From positions 20,239 through 26,749 of the forward strand of contig PBZZ01000010.1 of NCBI GenBank assembly GCA_002730365.1: DNA of 6,511 bases. The letters are read 5' to 3'. The stretch's first letter is position 1. Every line of letters starts with the position of its first letter. Source of the DNA: Deltaproteobacteria bacterium. GTDB lineage: Bacteria > SAR324 > NAC60-12. The notes below the pieces were generated by a model, which did not search any database, was not told the DNA's origin, and worked only from the letters and a program-made list of their open reading frames with translations. A program made the translations under genes and the position numbers. Shown piece after piece: positions 1 through 5,990 of this stretch.

Positions 1-239
1 TTGCAGAAGGATAGTATCAACTCAGGGTGATGACCTTCTGATTCTGCTAGATTAGCGATTAAATTCGTGAAACGAAGAGCCTCTTGGTAAGAGGGAAAAA
101 CATAATTTTTCTGAAGATGATGGTTGTTGATCATTTTCCAGCCATTCTGCAATTCTTGGAGTAGCATTTCTAGCGCCTCTCCTTTGAGTGGTGGAACACC
201 GACTCGGCATGGCACACACTGCCTTTGGGCCAACTCCAT
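1..239 (-). CDS. Pterin-4a-carbinolamine dehydratase (4a-hydroxytetrahydrobiopterin dehydratase), 3' end outside the window
   Basis: Reading leftwards from an ATG at 237-239 gives 79 residues starting MELAQRQCVPC and reaching the window edge without a stop. The family (PhhB/PCBD type) dehydrates 4a-hydroxytetrahydropterin, the cytoplasmic by-product of aromatic amino acid hydroxylases, so the cofactor can be recycled. The visible signature is AESEGHHPEL at residues 65-74, which fits the family motif E-x3-H-[HN]-P (E66, H70, H71, P72), followed by an aromatic residue (F78). The N-terminal CVPC (8-11) and PPLKG (16-20) also resemble bacterial members. Homologues are about 95-115 residues, so roughly the last quarter is missing here. 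The start is supported by AAGGAG (249-254) nine bases upstream. The gene is divergent from the hydrolase pseudogene. No hydroxylase partner is visible. Family assignment is firm, but the physiological substrate is inferred. Confidence 0.93.
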   Translation of the reverse strand, partial: MELAQRQCVPCRVGVPPLKGEALEMLLQELQNGWKMINNHHLQKNYVFPSYQEALRFTNLIANLAESEGHHPELILSFC

Positions 240-248
240 TATTCACTT

Positions 249-254
249 CTCCTT
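249..254 (-). promoter_or_regulatory. Shine-Dalgarno site of the dehydratase gene
   Basis: AAGGAG on the minus strand, nine bases before the ATG at 239. It is the strongest ribosome binding site in the window and fixes the start of the truncated dehydratase gene. Confidence 0.75.
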
Positions 255-393
255 GAATTCACTTCCTGCAAAATAAAGCCCACTGCAAACTATTGAAACA
301 CTCTTATTTTGCCTGGGCTAACCAGTATTTCGCAAATCAATTCCCCTGCACTCAGAAATATAACAACTCCTCAATCTCACTATTTGTTGTGCT

Positions 394-1178
394 GTGAGTG
401 AACCTATGGTCCTTCAGCACAGATTGACACGCACAGGAAGAGACTTTCGTGCACTGGCTGCTCATCTATCTCCACACTATCACCTATTTATCCCTGATAC
501 TCTTAGACGAGGTCGCTCACATTGGGCACAAGATCCAATGACAGAATATACCGTCCCATTCTACGTGAAACAGGCAGTTGCCCTCTTAGAGCATTTTCAG
601 ATAAAGCGTTGTGGCTGGACCGGAACTTCGATGGTTGGGATCATAGGCATACTGCTTGGAGCCACCAGTTTGCAGAAGTACTTGGTAGGACTCCGTGATC
701 AACGATATCAGTCGGAGTTACCCAACGGAGCGATTCGGCGGATTACCAAGTACGTTTTCAGGCACCCGACTTTCAACAATTTTCAGGAATTGAAGCAGTA
801 CTTTCAGTAGGTCTACCAGCCTTTTGGCTGGCTTAGTGATCCGGAATAGCAGGAGTTGGCCGTTTCCTCAGCTAGGAGAAAAGATGATGGTAGATGGACC
901 ATTCACTACGATGTACATTCATCAGAGCCCTCTGCCCAGGCACCCCAAGGGGAGATTTGTGAGAGATGTATGAGAAGATCTGTTGTTCAGCAATGATTCT
1001 TCGAGGTGAATTTTATGATATAATAAGTTCTATTGTTGCGGAACAAATGACGACTAGAGGGCCAATGGGAAGGTTATTCACCCTTCCCAGCTGTGGACAT
1101 GCACCCTATTTGAACACTCCCGAATAAATTGGTCTTCTAAAGAAATTCTTGCAGGAAATTTTCCACCAAGTATCCTAA
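394..1178 (+). pseudogene. Decayed alpha/beta-hydrolase gene
   Basis: A near-complete alpha/beta-hydrolase fold protein can be followed across this stretch, but only through disruptions. From 394 (in-frame GTG; M at 406) it reads VLQHRLTRTGRDFRALAAHL, then DTLRRGRS, then the nucleophile elbow GTSMVG (Ser codon 628-630). The family normally has HG, GRGRS and GxSxG at these points, so three glycines are replaced by R, R and V. In-frame stops are TAG 808-810, TAG 847-849, TGA 960-962 and TAA 1125-1127. The reading frame changes between about 912 and 955 in the sense of a one-base loss. After it come MILRGEFYDII (strand plus likely acid residue) and LPSCGHAPYLNTPE with the catalytic His. The frame ends at TAA 1176-1178. 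No convincing start codon with a ribosome binding site is present. The hydrolase substrate cannot be inferred. Confidence 0.87.
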
Positions 1179-2977
1179 ACATTTGCTTGTGACTGCTGTG
1201 ACCAGTCACAAGCTTGACGGAGATGCTCTTTCTCTCCTTTTTCATTGAGGAGTGGCGATATCTCCTCCCAAACTTGCTGGTGATAGTTCTGTAACCAATT
1301 CCATTCATCCTCTGTAAGCAACTCTTCGCAGACTAGTTTACGCTCAAAAGGGATTAGGGTCAGCGCGTCAAAGCAAAGCCACTCTTTACCATCTGGATGC
1401 TTCGGATGCTGCAAAGCTGGCTGCACAACATAGAGATTTTCCAAGCGAATTCCTCCCCAACCCGTTCGATAGTATCCAGGCTCATTAGAAATGATCATTC
1501 CAGACTGAAAACCAACATCTCCAGCAAAGGCTGATATGCGTTGTGGCCCTTCGTGCACCCCAAGGAAAGCTCCTACGCCGTGACCAGTTCCGTGTCCGAA
1601 ATCAAGTCCTTCATTCCATAACAAAGATCGAGTCACACCATCCAGCACAGCACCATTCGTACCCTCAGGAAAAACCTGGCGGGCAAGTCGAATATGTGCT
1701 TGCAGCACCCTCGTGTAGCATCTTTGCTGCTCAGCATCAGGCTCTCCCCAGATCATCGTACGAGTTGCATCGGTTGTTCCTCCTCCGCACTGAATGCCAG
1801 AATCGACCAATAGGAATTCACCATCTGTCAGAATTTTCTCTGTACTCGGATTGCTGTAATGAACAATCGCTGCGTTGGCGCCAGCTCCAGCAATTGTTTC
1901 AAAACTCAAGTCTGCAAAATCTGGCCGTCTCTCGTAGTAGCACTTTAGCCATCTAGCATATTGTTGCTCACTTACCTTTTCACTATTCCGCTCAGCTTGC
2001 TTCAATCTAGCAAGACTCTGAATTTTTCCAACTGCTGCCTGTCGGTGAGCGTAGCGAATACGCTGCAATTCGACTTCATTCTTTAGAGCACGCGGCATGA
2101 TAACTGGACTTTCTGCTTCCAATACTTGGGCAGATTGATCTTGTAGTAGCAGCAAGGTGCCCATTGTAGCCCCTTGCGGATCCAAACACACACATGCGGA
2201 ATCATCCCCTGCTAATTGCTTCAATGTAGGAGCATAGTCCTCATATAAATGGAACGTCCAATCCGTTAGTGATTGCAATTCTACACTAGCAGGAAAATGA
2301 CAAAAGCAGATTGCTTCTGTCTTGGAAATCAGCGCATAGGATTCGAAGACTGGATTACAAGGAACATCTTTTCCACGCAAATTAGTCAACCAGGCAATCT
2401 CATCTAGCTGAGTCAACAAGAAATGCGTAGCCCGATGCTTGTCCAATTGGTCACGCAATTCAGTCAACTTTTCTGAGGTGGAACGACCCGTCCAAGAAAG
2501 TGGCAACAAATTGGGTTCTACCCGTTCAGATATCGCAATTGATCCAGTCTGATCAACCAAGTTGCCAAGCACTGGTACCAACTCAGACTGGCAACTCAGC
2601 AGTGCCTGCGACCAACTGCGCCAACTCCGTGGGCTAACTGTGAACGGATCTACTCCAAAACGACACCCAATCGATTGCTCTGCAAGCCATTCCATGATGT
2701 CTGGAACTCCGGTGAGTCCTAGTTTTCGGATTTCAAAATGATCTCCGCTTTGTGCATCTGCTTGAATATGATAGCGAGAATCCACAAAGAGTTGCGATCG
2801 TCCTTCTCGCAGAACGATCGCAGTGCCAGCAGATCCATTGAATCCACTCAATGCTTCCAAACGACGGTGGTGTAGGGGCACATACTCGTTGAGGTGCTCA
2901 TCTGTCGTTGGCACAAAATAGCCATCTAATTCAGATTCCTGAATCAACTTCTGTAGCTGAGACAGACGACTGGACAT
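1175..2977 (-). CDS. Aminopeptidase P family protein (Xaa-Pro aminopeptidase, M24B, long form)
   Basis: This 600-residue metallopeptidase should remove an N-terminal residue that precedes proline, probably in the cytoplasm because no signal peptide is seen. It has the three-domain layout of the long XPNPEP1-like form: two creatinase-like N-terminal domains (about 1-150 and 155-300), a pita-bread catalytic domain (about 305-540) and the M24 C-terminal extension (about 540-600, FDALTLIPFER onward). All expected metal ligands are present: D392 and D403 (LLVDSG...TTDATR), H466 (GHGTGHGVG), E499 (SNEPGYY) and E513 (RLENLYVV). The supporting histidines H373, H462 and H475 (VHEGP) are also there. 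It is longer than E. coli PepP (about 440 residues). The ATG at 2977 has AAGAG eight bases upstream (2986-2990). The gene lies 77 bp downstream of the exported-protein gene, and its stop overlaps the stop of the convergent pseudogene. It appears intact. Confidence 0.96.
   Translation of the reverse strand: MSSRLSQLQKLIQESELDGYFVPTTDEHLNEYVPLHHRRLEALSGFNGSAGTAIVLREGRSQLFVDSRYHIQADAQSGDHFEIRKLGLTGVPDIMEWLAEQSIGCRFGVDPFTVSPRSWRSWSQALLSCQSELVPVLGNLVDQTGSIAISERVEPNLLPLSWTGRSTSEKLTELRDQLDKHRATHFLLTQLDEIAWLTNLRGKDVPCNPVFESYALISKTEAICFCHFPASVELQSLTDWTFHLYEDYAPTLKQLAGDDSACVCLDPQGATMGTLLLLQDQSAQVLEAESPVIMPRALKNEVELQRIRYAHRQAAVGKIQSLARLKQAERNSEKVSEQQYARWLKCYYERRPDFADLSFETIAGAGANAAIVHYSNPSTEKILTDGEFLLVDSGIQCGGGTTDATRTMIWGEPDAEQQRCYTRVLQAHIRLARQVFPEGTNGAVLDGVTRSLLWNEGLDFGHGTGHGVGAFLGVHEGPQRISAFAGDVGFQSGMIISNEPGYYRTGWGGIRLENLYVVQPALQHPKHPDGKEWLCFDALTLIPFERKLVCEELLTEDEWNWLQNYHQQVWEEISPLLNEKGEKEHLRQACDWSQQSQANV
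1185..1213. repeat. 11-bp perfect inverted repeat at the end of the aminopeptidase gene
   Basis: GCTTGTGACTG (1185-1195) and CAGTCACAAGC (1203-1213) are perfect reverse complements around a 7-base loop. The hairpin lies in the last codons of the aminopeptidase gene, ending about eight bases before its TAG. Neither strand has a T-tract after it, so it is not a standard Rho-independent terminator. It could act as a 3' mRNA stabilising hairpin or a weak terminator for the convergent pair. TGTGAC occurs twice here (1188-1193, 1197-1202), so the right arm could also pair with the inner copy. Confidence 0.5.
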
Positions 2978-3008
2978 TTGCAGAACTCTTTTGATTTGCG
3001 ATTAGTTT

Positions 3009-3036
3009 ATGTTGGCCTCGAAGGCCAACATTTTTT
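3009..3036 (+). terminator. Hairpin plus T-tract, Rho-independent terminator in the + direction
   Basis: ATGTTGGCCT (3009-3018) and AGGCCAACAT (3022-3031) form a 10-bp perfect stem with a 3-base loop, followed on the + strand by six T (3031-3036). Read on the - strand, the direction of both flanking genes, the stem is preceded by the A-tract and followed by AAACTAATC, so no U-run follows it there. It sits between the exported-protein gene and the aminopeptidase gene. In the minus-strand mRNA it may act as a processing or stability hairpin just upstream of the aminopeptidase ribosome binding site. Confidence 0.5.
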
Positions 3037-3054
3037 GGGGAATGTGAGGAAAAA

Positions 3055-3483
3055 TCAGAACAGTTTGATCGGTGATTTAACACCTTCGGTAGGATAGCGT
3101 GGGCGTGGGCGACTGGATGGGCGTGTCCCATATTCTGGTTTCACTCTGAATGGATTGAAGTTCCGTCGATGAGTATCATCATCTTCCAACACCGAGCGTC
3201 GGAGTGACCTGTAATTAAGAGGGTAAATCGGCGGACTTCCAGTATTGCTCTCCACCATGCTGTTAACTGAACGGCCTCTACGAACCTCAGCTCGGTATGC
3301 TTGATCATAGTAACCACTTTGATAACCAGCACGAGACTGTGTTCGATGCTGCTGAAGCTGCTCATAGTTAATGGTTGGGCCCCGCGGCGCCATTGGCTTT
3401 CCACCAGTTATTCTCCGCGCTTCGGCTTCCTGTACTCCAAGATAGAGTAAACCAAAACACATCCACACAATCCATGATTTCAT
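3055..3483 (-). CDS. Small exported Arg/Tyr/Pro-rich protein of unknown function
   Basis: I do not recognise this 142-residue protein. The chosen start is the ATG at 3481-3483. An in-frame ATG at 3555 is rejected because it falls inside a hairpin, whereas AAGAGA (3491-3496) lies seven bases before 3483, and a signal peptide begins exactly there. MKSWIVW is followed by a hydrophobic core (WMCFGLLYLGV) and an AEA cleavage motif at 20-22, giving a mature protein of about 120 residues beginning RRITGG. No lipobox cysteine is present. The mature part is very basic and looks low in regular structure: 19 Arg overall, 10 Tyr, clustered RRGR (68-71), an acidic EDDD patch (100-103) and a proline/arginine tail SSRPRPRYP (123-131). 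Probably periplasmic or envelope-associated, by inference. It is transcribed towards the aminopeptidase gene 77 bp away. Confidence 0.66.
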   Translation of the reverse strand: MKSWIVWMCFGLLYLGVQEAEARRITGGKPMAPRGPTINYEQLQQHRTQSRAGYQSGYYDQAYRAEVRRGRSVNSMVESNTGSPPIYPLNYRSLRRSVLEDDDTHRRNFNPFRVKPEYGTRPSSRPRPRYPTEGVKSPIKLF

Positions 3484-3490
3484 AATTTTA

Positions 3491-3496
3491 TCTCTT
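3491..3496 (-). promoter_or_regulatory. Shine-Dalgarno site deciding the start of the exported-protein gene
   Basis: AAGAGA on the minus strand, seven bases before the ATG at 3483. It selects this start over the in-frame ATG at 3555, which has no such site and would put 24 extra residues in front of the signal peptide. Confidence 0.6.
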
Positions 3497-3514
3497 TTCT
3501 CCAGTTTCAGATTT

Positions 3515-3543
3515 ATGATAAGAGATGTGCAAATATCAAACAA
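3515..3543 (-). promoter_or_regulatory. Candidate sigma-70 type promoter of the exported-protein gene
   Basis: On the minus strand TTGTTT (3538-3543) and TATCAT (3515-3520, five of six consensus bases) are separated by 17 bp, placing transcription start about 20-25 bases before the ribosome binding site. An overlapping -35 alternative, TTGATA (3534-3539), matches consensus better but is only 13 bp from TATCAT; it would pair with CATAAA at 16 bp instead. Position between a possible terminator and the gene supports it, but this is motif matching only. Confidence 0.33.
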
Positions 3544-3550
3544 ATATTTT

Positions 3551-3575
3551 AACATCTTCTTCCATTGAAGATGTT
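3551..3575 (-). terminator. Hairpin after the miaB operon, possible terminator
   Basis: AACATCTTC (3551-3559) and GAAGATGTT (3567-3575) form a perfect 9-bp stem with a 7-base loop. The hairpin begins at the last base of the TAA (3575-3577) of the 198-residue protein gene. In the minus-strand transcript it is followed by AAAATATTTGTTTG, which is U-rich but interrupted, so termination would be weak or need a factor. Its position at the end of the three-gene unit is the main support. Confidence 0.4.
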
Positions 3576-4171
3576 TAGGTTAGACTACGAATCAAATCAA
3601 TAGCCCATTCCTCTTCCTGATAAGCAGAAGAATTTGCGGCCACACCACCCTGCGAAATCAGAATTTCAGGGGCTTGGTCCAGTGGGGGCTGTGTGGGCTT
3701 AATACGCTTCACTACTGTGCGAGGAACTATCATCTGGACGTCTTCTTCACGCAACGTCTGGATCATCTCACGCATCTTATAGCTGCGCATCAACTGCCCC
3801 AATATGCGTTTGGTGTACAGATCCAGAAGATTGGGCCCCTCACGATGGAAAAGCGCAAACCATTGTAAAGAGTCTTGAGTGTGGATCATCGCTGTACCAT
3901 TGAAAAGCGGAAGGAAGGTCGCTGGCACCTCATCATTCCAAGCAATCAATGTACAGTCGCCAAAAGCCTGTTCTGGCGTAGCACGGGTGTCTAAAAGAGC
4001 TTGAAGCAACTGCGGGGCAATATTGGGATAGGGCGTCAACAGGTTTCGCAGATGATCACGGCGATTTCCTTGTTGCCAGGCTTCTACACAATGCGCCTCA
4101 CACTCTCCATCGACATGGCAGATTGGACAAACGAGATCTATTCGACTGGCGATCTGAAGTTGATTCATCAT
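3575..4171 (-). CDS. Conserved-looking hypothetical protein with N-terminal Cys4 motif, cotranscribed with miaB
   Basis: I do not recognise this 198-residue soluble protein. There is no signal peptide or membrane segment. Near the N-terminus four cysteines, C15, C18, C24 and C28 (CPIC, then GECEAHC), with H19 and H27 nearby, could bind zinc or an Fe-S cluster. A fifth cysteine is C73. The middle (70-120) looks globular with hydrophobic strands (TLIAW, TFLPLF, WFALFH). A helical segment (118-143) precedes QMIVPRTVVKRIKP. The C-terminal 30 residues (EEEWAIDLIRSL) look like a short helix. Two starts are possible, ATG at 4171 or the next codon at 4168. Either overlaps the miaB stop (4168-4170) and neither has a clear Shine-Dalgarno, which suggests translational coupling to miaB. 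A role linked to tRNA modification or Fe-S handling is only a guess from position and cysteines. Confidence 0.8.
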   Translation of the reverse strand: MMNQLQIASRIDLVCPICHVDGECEAHCVEAWQQGNRRDHLRNLLTPYPNIAPQLLQALLDTRATPEQAFGDCTLIAWNDEVPATFLPLFNGTAMIHTQDSLQWFALFHREGPNLLDLYTKRILGQLMRSYKMREMIQTLREEDVQMIVPRTVVKRIKPTQPPLDQAPEILISQGGVAANSSAYQEEEWAIDLIRSLT

Positions 4172-5508
4172 TTTGATAGTGGTTCTGCTTCCAACAGGTA
4201 GGTTTTGGCTCCAGTGATCTGAACTGGCACTAATTCTCCTGGCTCAGCGTCACAGTTGGCAATCACAACCGAGTGGTAGCCTCGACTCCTTCCGTTGAGC
4301 CGACTTGGATCCTTTAAATAGGGGCCTTCGACCAAAACCTCCTGCAGACTACCGATCAAAGCCTTAGTTTTTGCTTTCACAATCGGCTCCTGTAACTCCA
4401 ATAGCCGGCGTAATCTCTCGACCTTGACCTCTTCTGGCAATTGTCCTGAATATGCCGCTGCAGGTGTCTCTGGCCGTGGAGAATACTTAAATGCAAAGAT
4501 CTGGTCGTAATGAACGGTTTGGATTGCTTGCAAAGTCTGTTCGAAATCCTCTTCTGTTTCTCCAGGAAAACCAACAATCATGTCGGTTGACAACGTTCCC
4601 TGTGGTACGTAACGGCGATACAAAGCGACTTTTTCCAGATATTTTTCCAAGGTATACCAGCGACGCATTCGACGCAGTACACGATCTGAACCTGACTGCA
4701 GAGGTAGGTGGAGTTGTTCACATAGACTTGGTAACTCAGCAAATCCTTCCGCAAGTTCTTCTCGAAAATCTTTGGGATGTGGTGATGTAAATCTTATGCG
4801 TTGCAACTTTTCAATCTTGTCCATTCGCCTTAGCAATTCGATAAAATCGACACCATCTGCCTTGTACGAATTGACGTTCTGCCCAAGTAAACAAATTTCA
4901 CGAACTCCCTGAGTAACTAGATTTCTAGCTTCCTGCAAAATATTTTCTGGTTCCCGACTCACCTCTAAACCCCGCGTCACAGGGACAATACAAAAAGAGC
5001 AAAAATTATTACACCCTTTCGTGATCGCAAGATGAGCCTTTAGGTTAGCTCCTTTTGATAAAGAAACTTCCTCTGGGATAAAATTTCTGACTTTTTGACG
5101 AGGAGCTACACGATTTGTCCTTGCGATACGCTCTCCCTGATCAACTTCTGCTAAGAGTTCAGGGAGTTCGAATAGATTATCTGTACCAAAGACCAAATCA
5201 ACACTACGTTCTCTTGCAAGAATTTGCTGACCTTCCTGTTGGGCAACACACCCACCAACTCCAATTTTTAGCTTAGGATTAGCTTGCTTCAGTTTCCGTA
5301 GCCGGCCTAGCAAGCTATAGACTTTTTGCTCTGCCTTATTTCTAACAGAGCAGGTGTTAAGCAGAATCAAGTCGGCTTCTCCAGCCTCATCTGTGTACTG
5401 ATAATTTTCCTGATTCAAGATTTCAAGCATTTTATCGCTATCGTACTCGTTCATCTGACAACCAAAGGTTGCTATGTGCACCTTACGTTTAGGCAAAGTC
5501 GATTTCAT
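4168..5508 (-). CDS. miaB: tRNA-2-methylthio-N6-dimethylallyladenosine synthase (MiaB)
   Basis: This 446-residue radical-SAM methylthiotransferase adds a methylthio group to i6A at position 37 of tRNAs reading UNN codons. The N-terminal UPF0004 domain carries the three auxiliary-cluster cysteines C17 (TFGCQMN), C53 (NTCSVRNKAE) and C87 (GGCVAQQEG). The radical-SAM cluster motif is C166-x3-C170-x2-C173 (KGCNNFCSFCIVPVTRG). Further family blocks are LLGQNVNSY, FTSPHPKDF, HLPLQSGSDRVLRRM and STDMIVGFPGETEEDF. A C-terminal TRAM domain covers about 380-442 and includes NGRSRG. Length and motifs are typical of intact MiaB rather than MtaB or RimO. The start at 5508 leaves the usual short lead before KVHIATFGCQMN. 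No Shine-Dalgarno is visible, so translation may depend on coupling to the gene 23 bp upstream. It overlaps the downstream 198-residue gene. Partner MiaA is not in the window. Confidence 0.98.
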   Translation of the reverse strand: MKSTLPKRKVHIATFGCQMNEYDSDKMLEILNQENYQYTDEAGEADLILLNTCSVRNKAEQKVYSLLGRLRKLKQANPKLKIGVGGCVAQQEGQQILARERSVDLVFGTDNLFELPELLAEVDQGERIARTNRVAPRQKVRNFIPEEVSLSKGANLKAHLAITKGCNNFCSFCIVPVTRGLEVSREPENILQEARNLVTQGVREICLLGQNVNSYKADGVDFIELLRRMDKIEKLQRIRFTSPHPKDFREELAEGFAELPSLCEQLHLPLQSGSDRVLRRMRRWYTLEKYLEKVALYRRYVPQGTLSTDMIVGFPGETEEDFEQTLQAIQTVHYDQIFAFKYSPRPETPAAAYSGQLPEEVKVERLRRLLELQEPIVKAKTKALIGSLQEVLVEGPYLKDPSRLNGRSRGYHSVVIANCDAEPGELVPVQITGAKTYLLEAEPLSK

Positions 5509-5531
5509 GAAGTAGTCAAATTAGTTAGGTA

Positions 5532-5927
5532 TTAGGCTAGTTCAACAGGCTGTAACGGATTTAGGTCCATTTCTACGGCACAGATAGAGCATGCTACGTC
5601 CTGCAGATCTTGAGGATATTCCACATAATGAGACTTACCATTATTTTGCCAGAGTGTCTCCTCGAGTTGTAAGCCGTGGGCCGTTGGACGGACAAACTCA
5701 TACCACTCCATGCGATACAAGTTCTGCAAGCTTTTCAGCACAAAGTATTGGTCACTTTCGTTCCTGAATCCACGATCAGGTTGAGCCACTGCTTTCGACT
5801 CCTCAGTACGTTCTAAGATCGCCCTAAAATCGAATTTACCCCATAAGAAATGAACCGAAGGCATGACGGGATCGTGATCAACTTTAAAAACGAAATAGTT
5901 TTGACGCCGGAATGTATAAGAATTCAA
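5532..5927 (-). CDS. Hypothetical protein upstream of miaB, TTG start
   Basis: I do not recognise this 131-residue soluble protein. It starts at TTG (5925-5927), supported by AAGAGG (5933-5938) five bases upstream; an in-frame TGA lies five codons before the TTG, so no longer form is possible. The first in-frame ATG (codon 22) would remove the leading FRRQNYFVFKVDHD segment. It is rich in aromatics (YFVFKV, HFLWGKFDF, MEWYEF, HYVEYP) with alternating hydrophobic stretches, suggesting a small beta-rich fold. A central SDQYFVLKSLQNLYRMEWYE could be a helix. Two cysteines occur close together near the end (ACSICAVEMD). There is no signal peptide or membrane segment. The TAA is 23 bp from the miaB start, so the two are very likely cotranscribed. 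No function can be assigned; compact size and operon position suggest a lineage-specific housekeeping accessory. Confidence 0.78.
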   Translation of the reverse strand: MNSYTFRRQNYFVFKVDHDPVMPSVHFLWGKFDFRAILERTEESKAVAQPDRGFRNESDQYFVLKSLQNLYRMEWYEFVRPTAHGLQLEETLWQNNGKSHYVEYPQDLQDVACSICAVEMDLNPLQPVELA

Positions 5928-5932
5928 TGTAG

Positions 5933-5938
5933 CCTCTT
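5933..5938 (-). promoter_or_regulatory. Shine-Dalgarno site supporting a TTG start
   Basis: AAGAGG on the minus strand, five bases before TTG 5925-5927. It is the reason for choosing a TTG start for the 131-residue gene over the in-frame ATG at its 22nd codon. Confidence 0.55.
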
Positions 5939-5990
5939 TTACTCAAGTACCAGTGGATTCGAATTTGATTAAATTGACCTAATGGATCTC

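Noticed and set aside
52..246. A 64-codon minus-strand frame as a gene
   Set aside because: It overlaps the dehydratase in another frame and has no family-like features; the dehydratase frame carries the EGHHP motif and the good ribosome binding site.
394..810. A functional 138-residue short hydrolase
   Set aside because: Homology clearly continues past the TAG at 808 through more stops and a frameshift, key glycines are lost, and no ribosome binding site is present, so it is part of a pseudogene.
815..832. Hairpin CCAGCC-TTTT-GGCTGG as a terminator
   Set aside because: It is only a 6-bp stem with no following T-tract, within the pseudogene's former coding sequence (VYQPFGWL).
808..1127. 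Stop codon recoding (all three stops read through)
   Set aside because: TAG, TGA and TAA are all involved together with frameshifts, and the neighbouring genes use normal stops and TGG tryptophan codons. Decay explains it better.
1188..1210. CRP-like site TGTGA...TCACA
   Set aside because: The spacing is 4 or 13 bases rather than 6, and it lies inside coding sequence at a gene end; it is part of the inverted repeat.
1543..1956. A 137-codon + strand frame opposite the aminopeptidase gene
   Set aside because: It is antisense to a conserved catalytic domain and has no family features; it is a shadow frame.
3484..3555. A 24-residue N-terminal extension of the exported protein from ATG 3555
   Set aside because: That ATG is inside the hairpin after the previous gene, lacks a ribosome binding site, and would bury the signal peptide.
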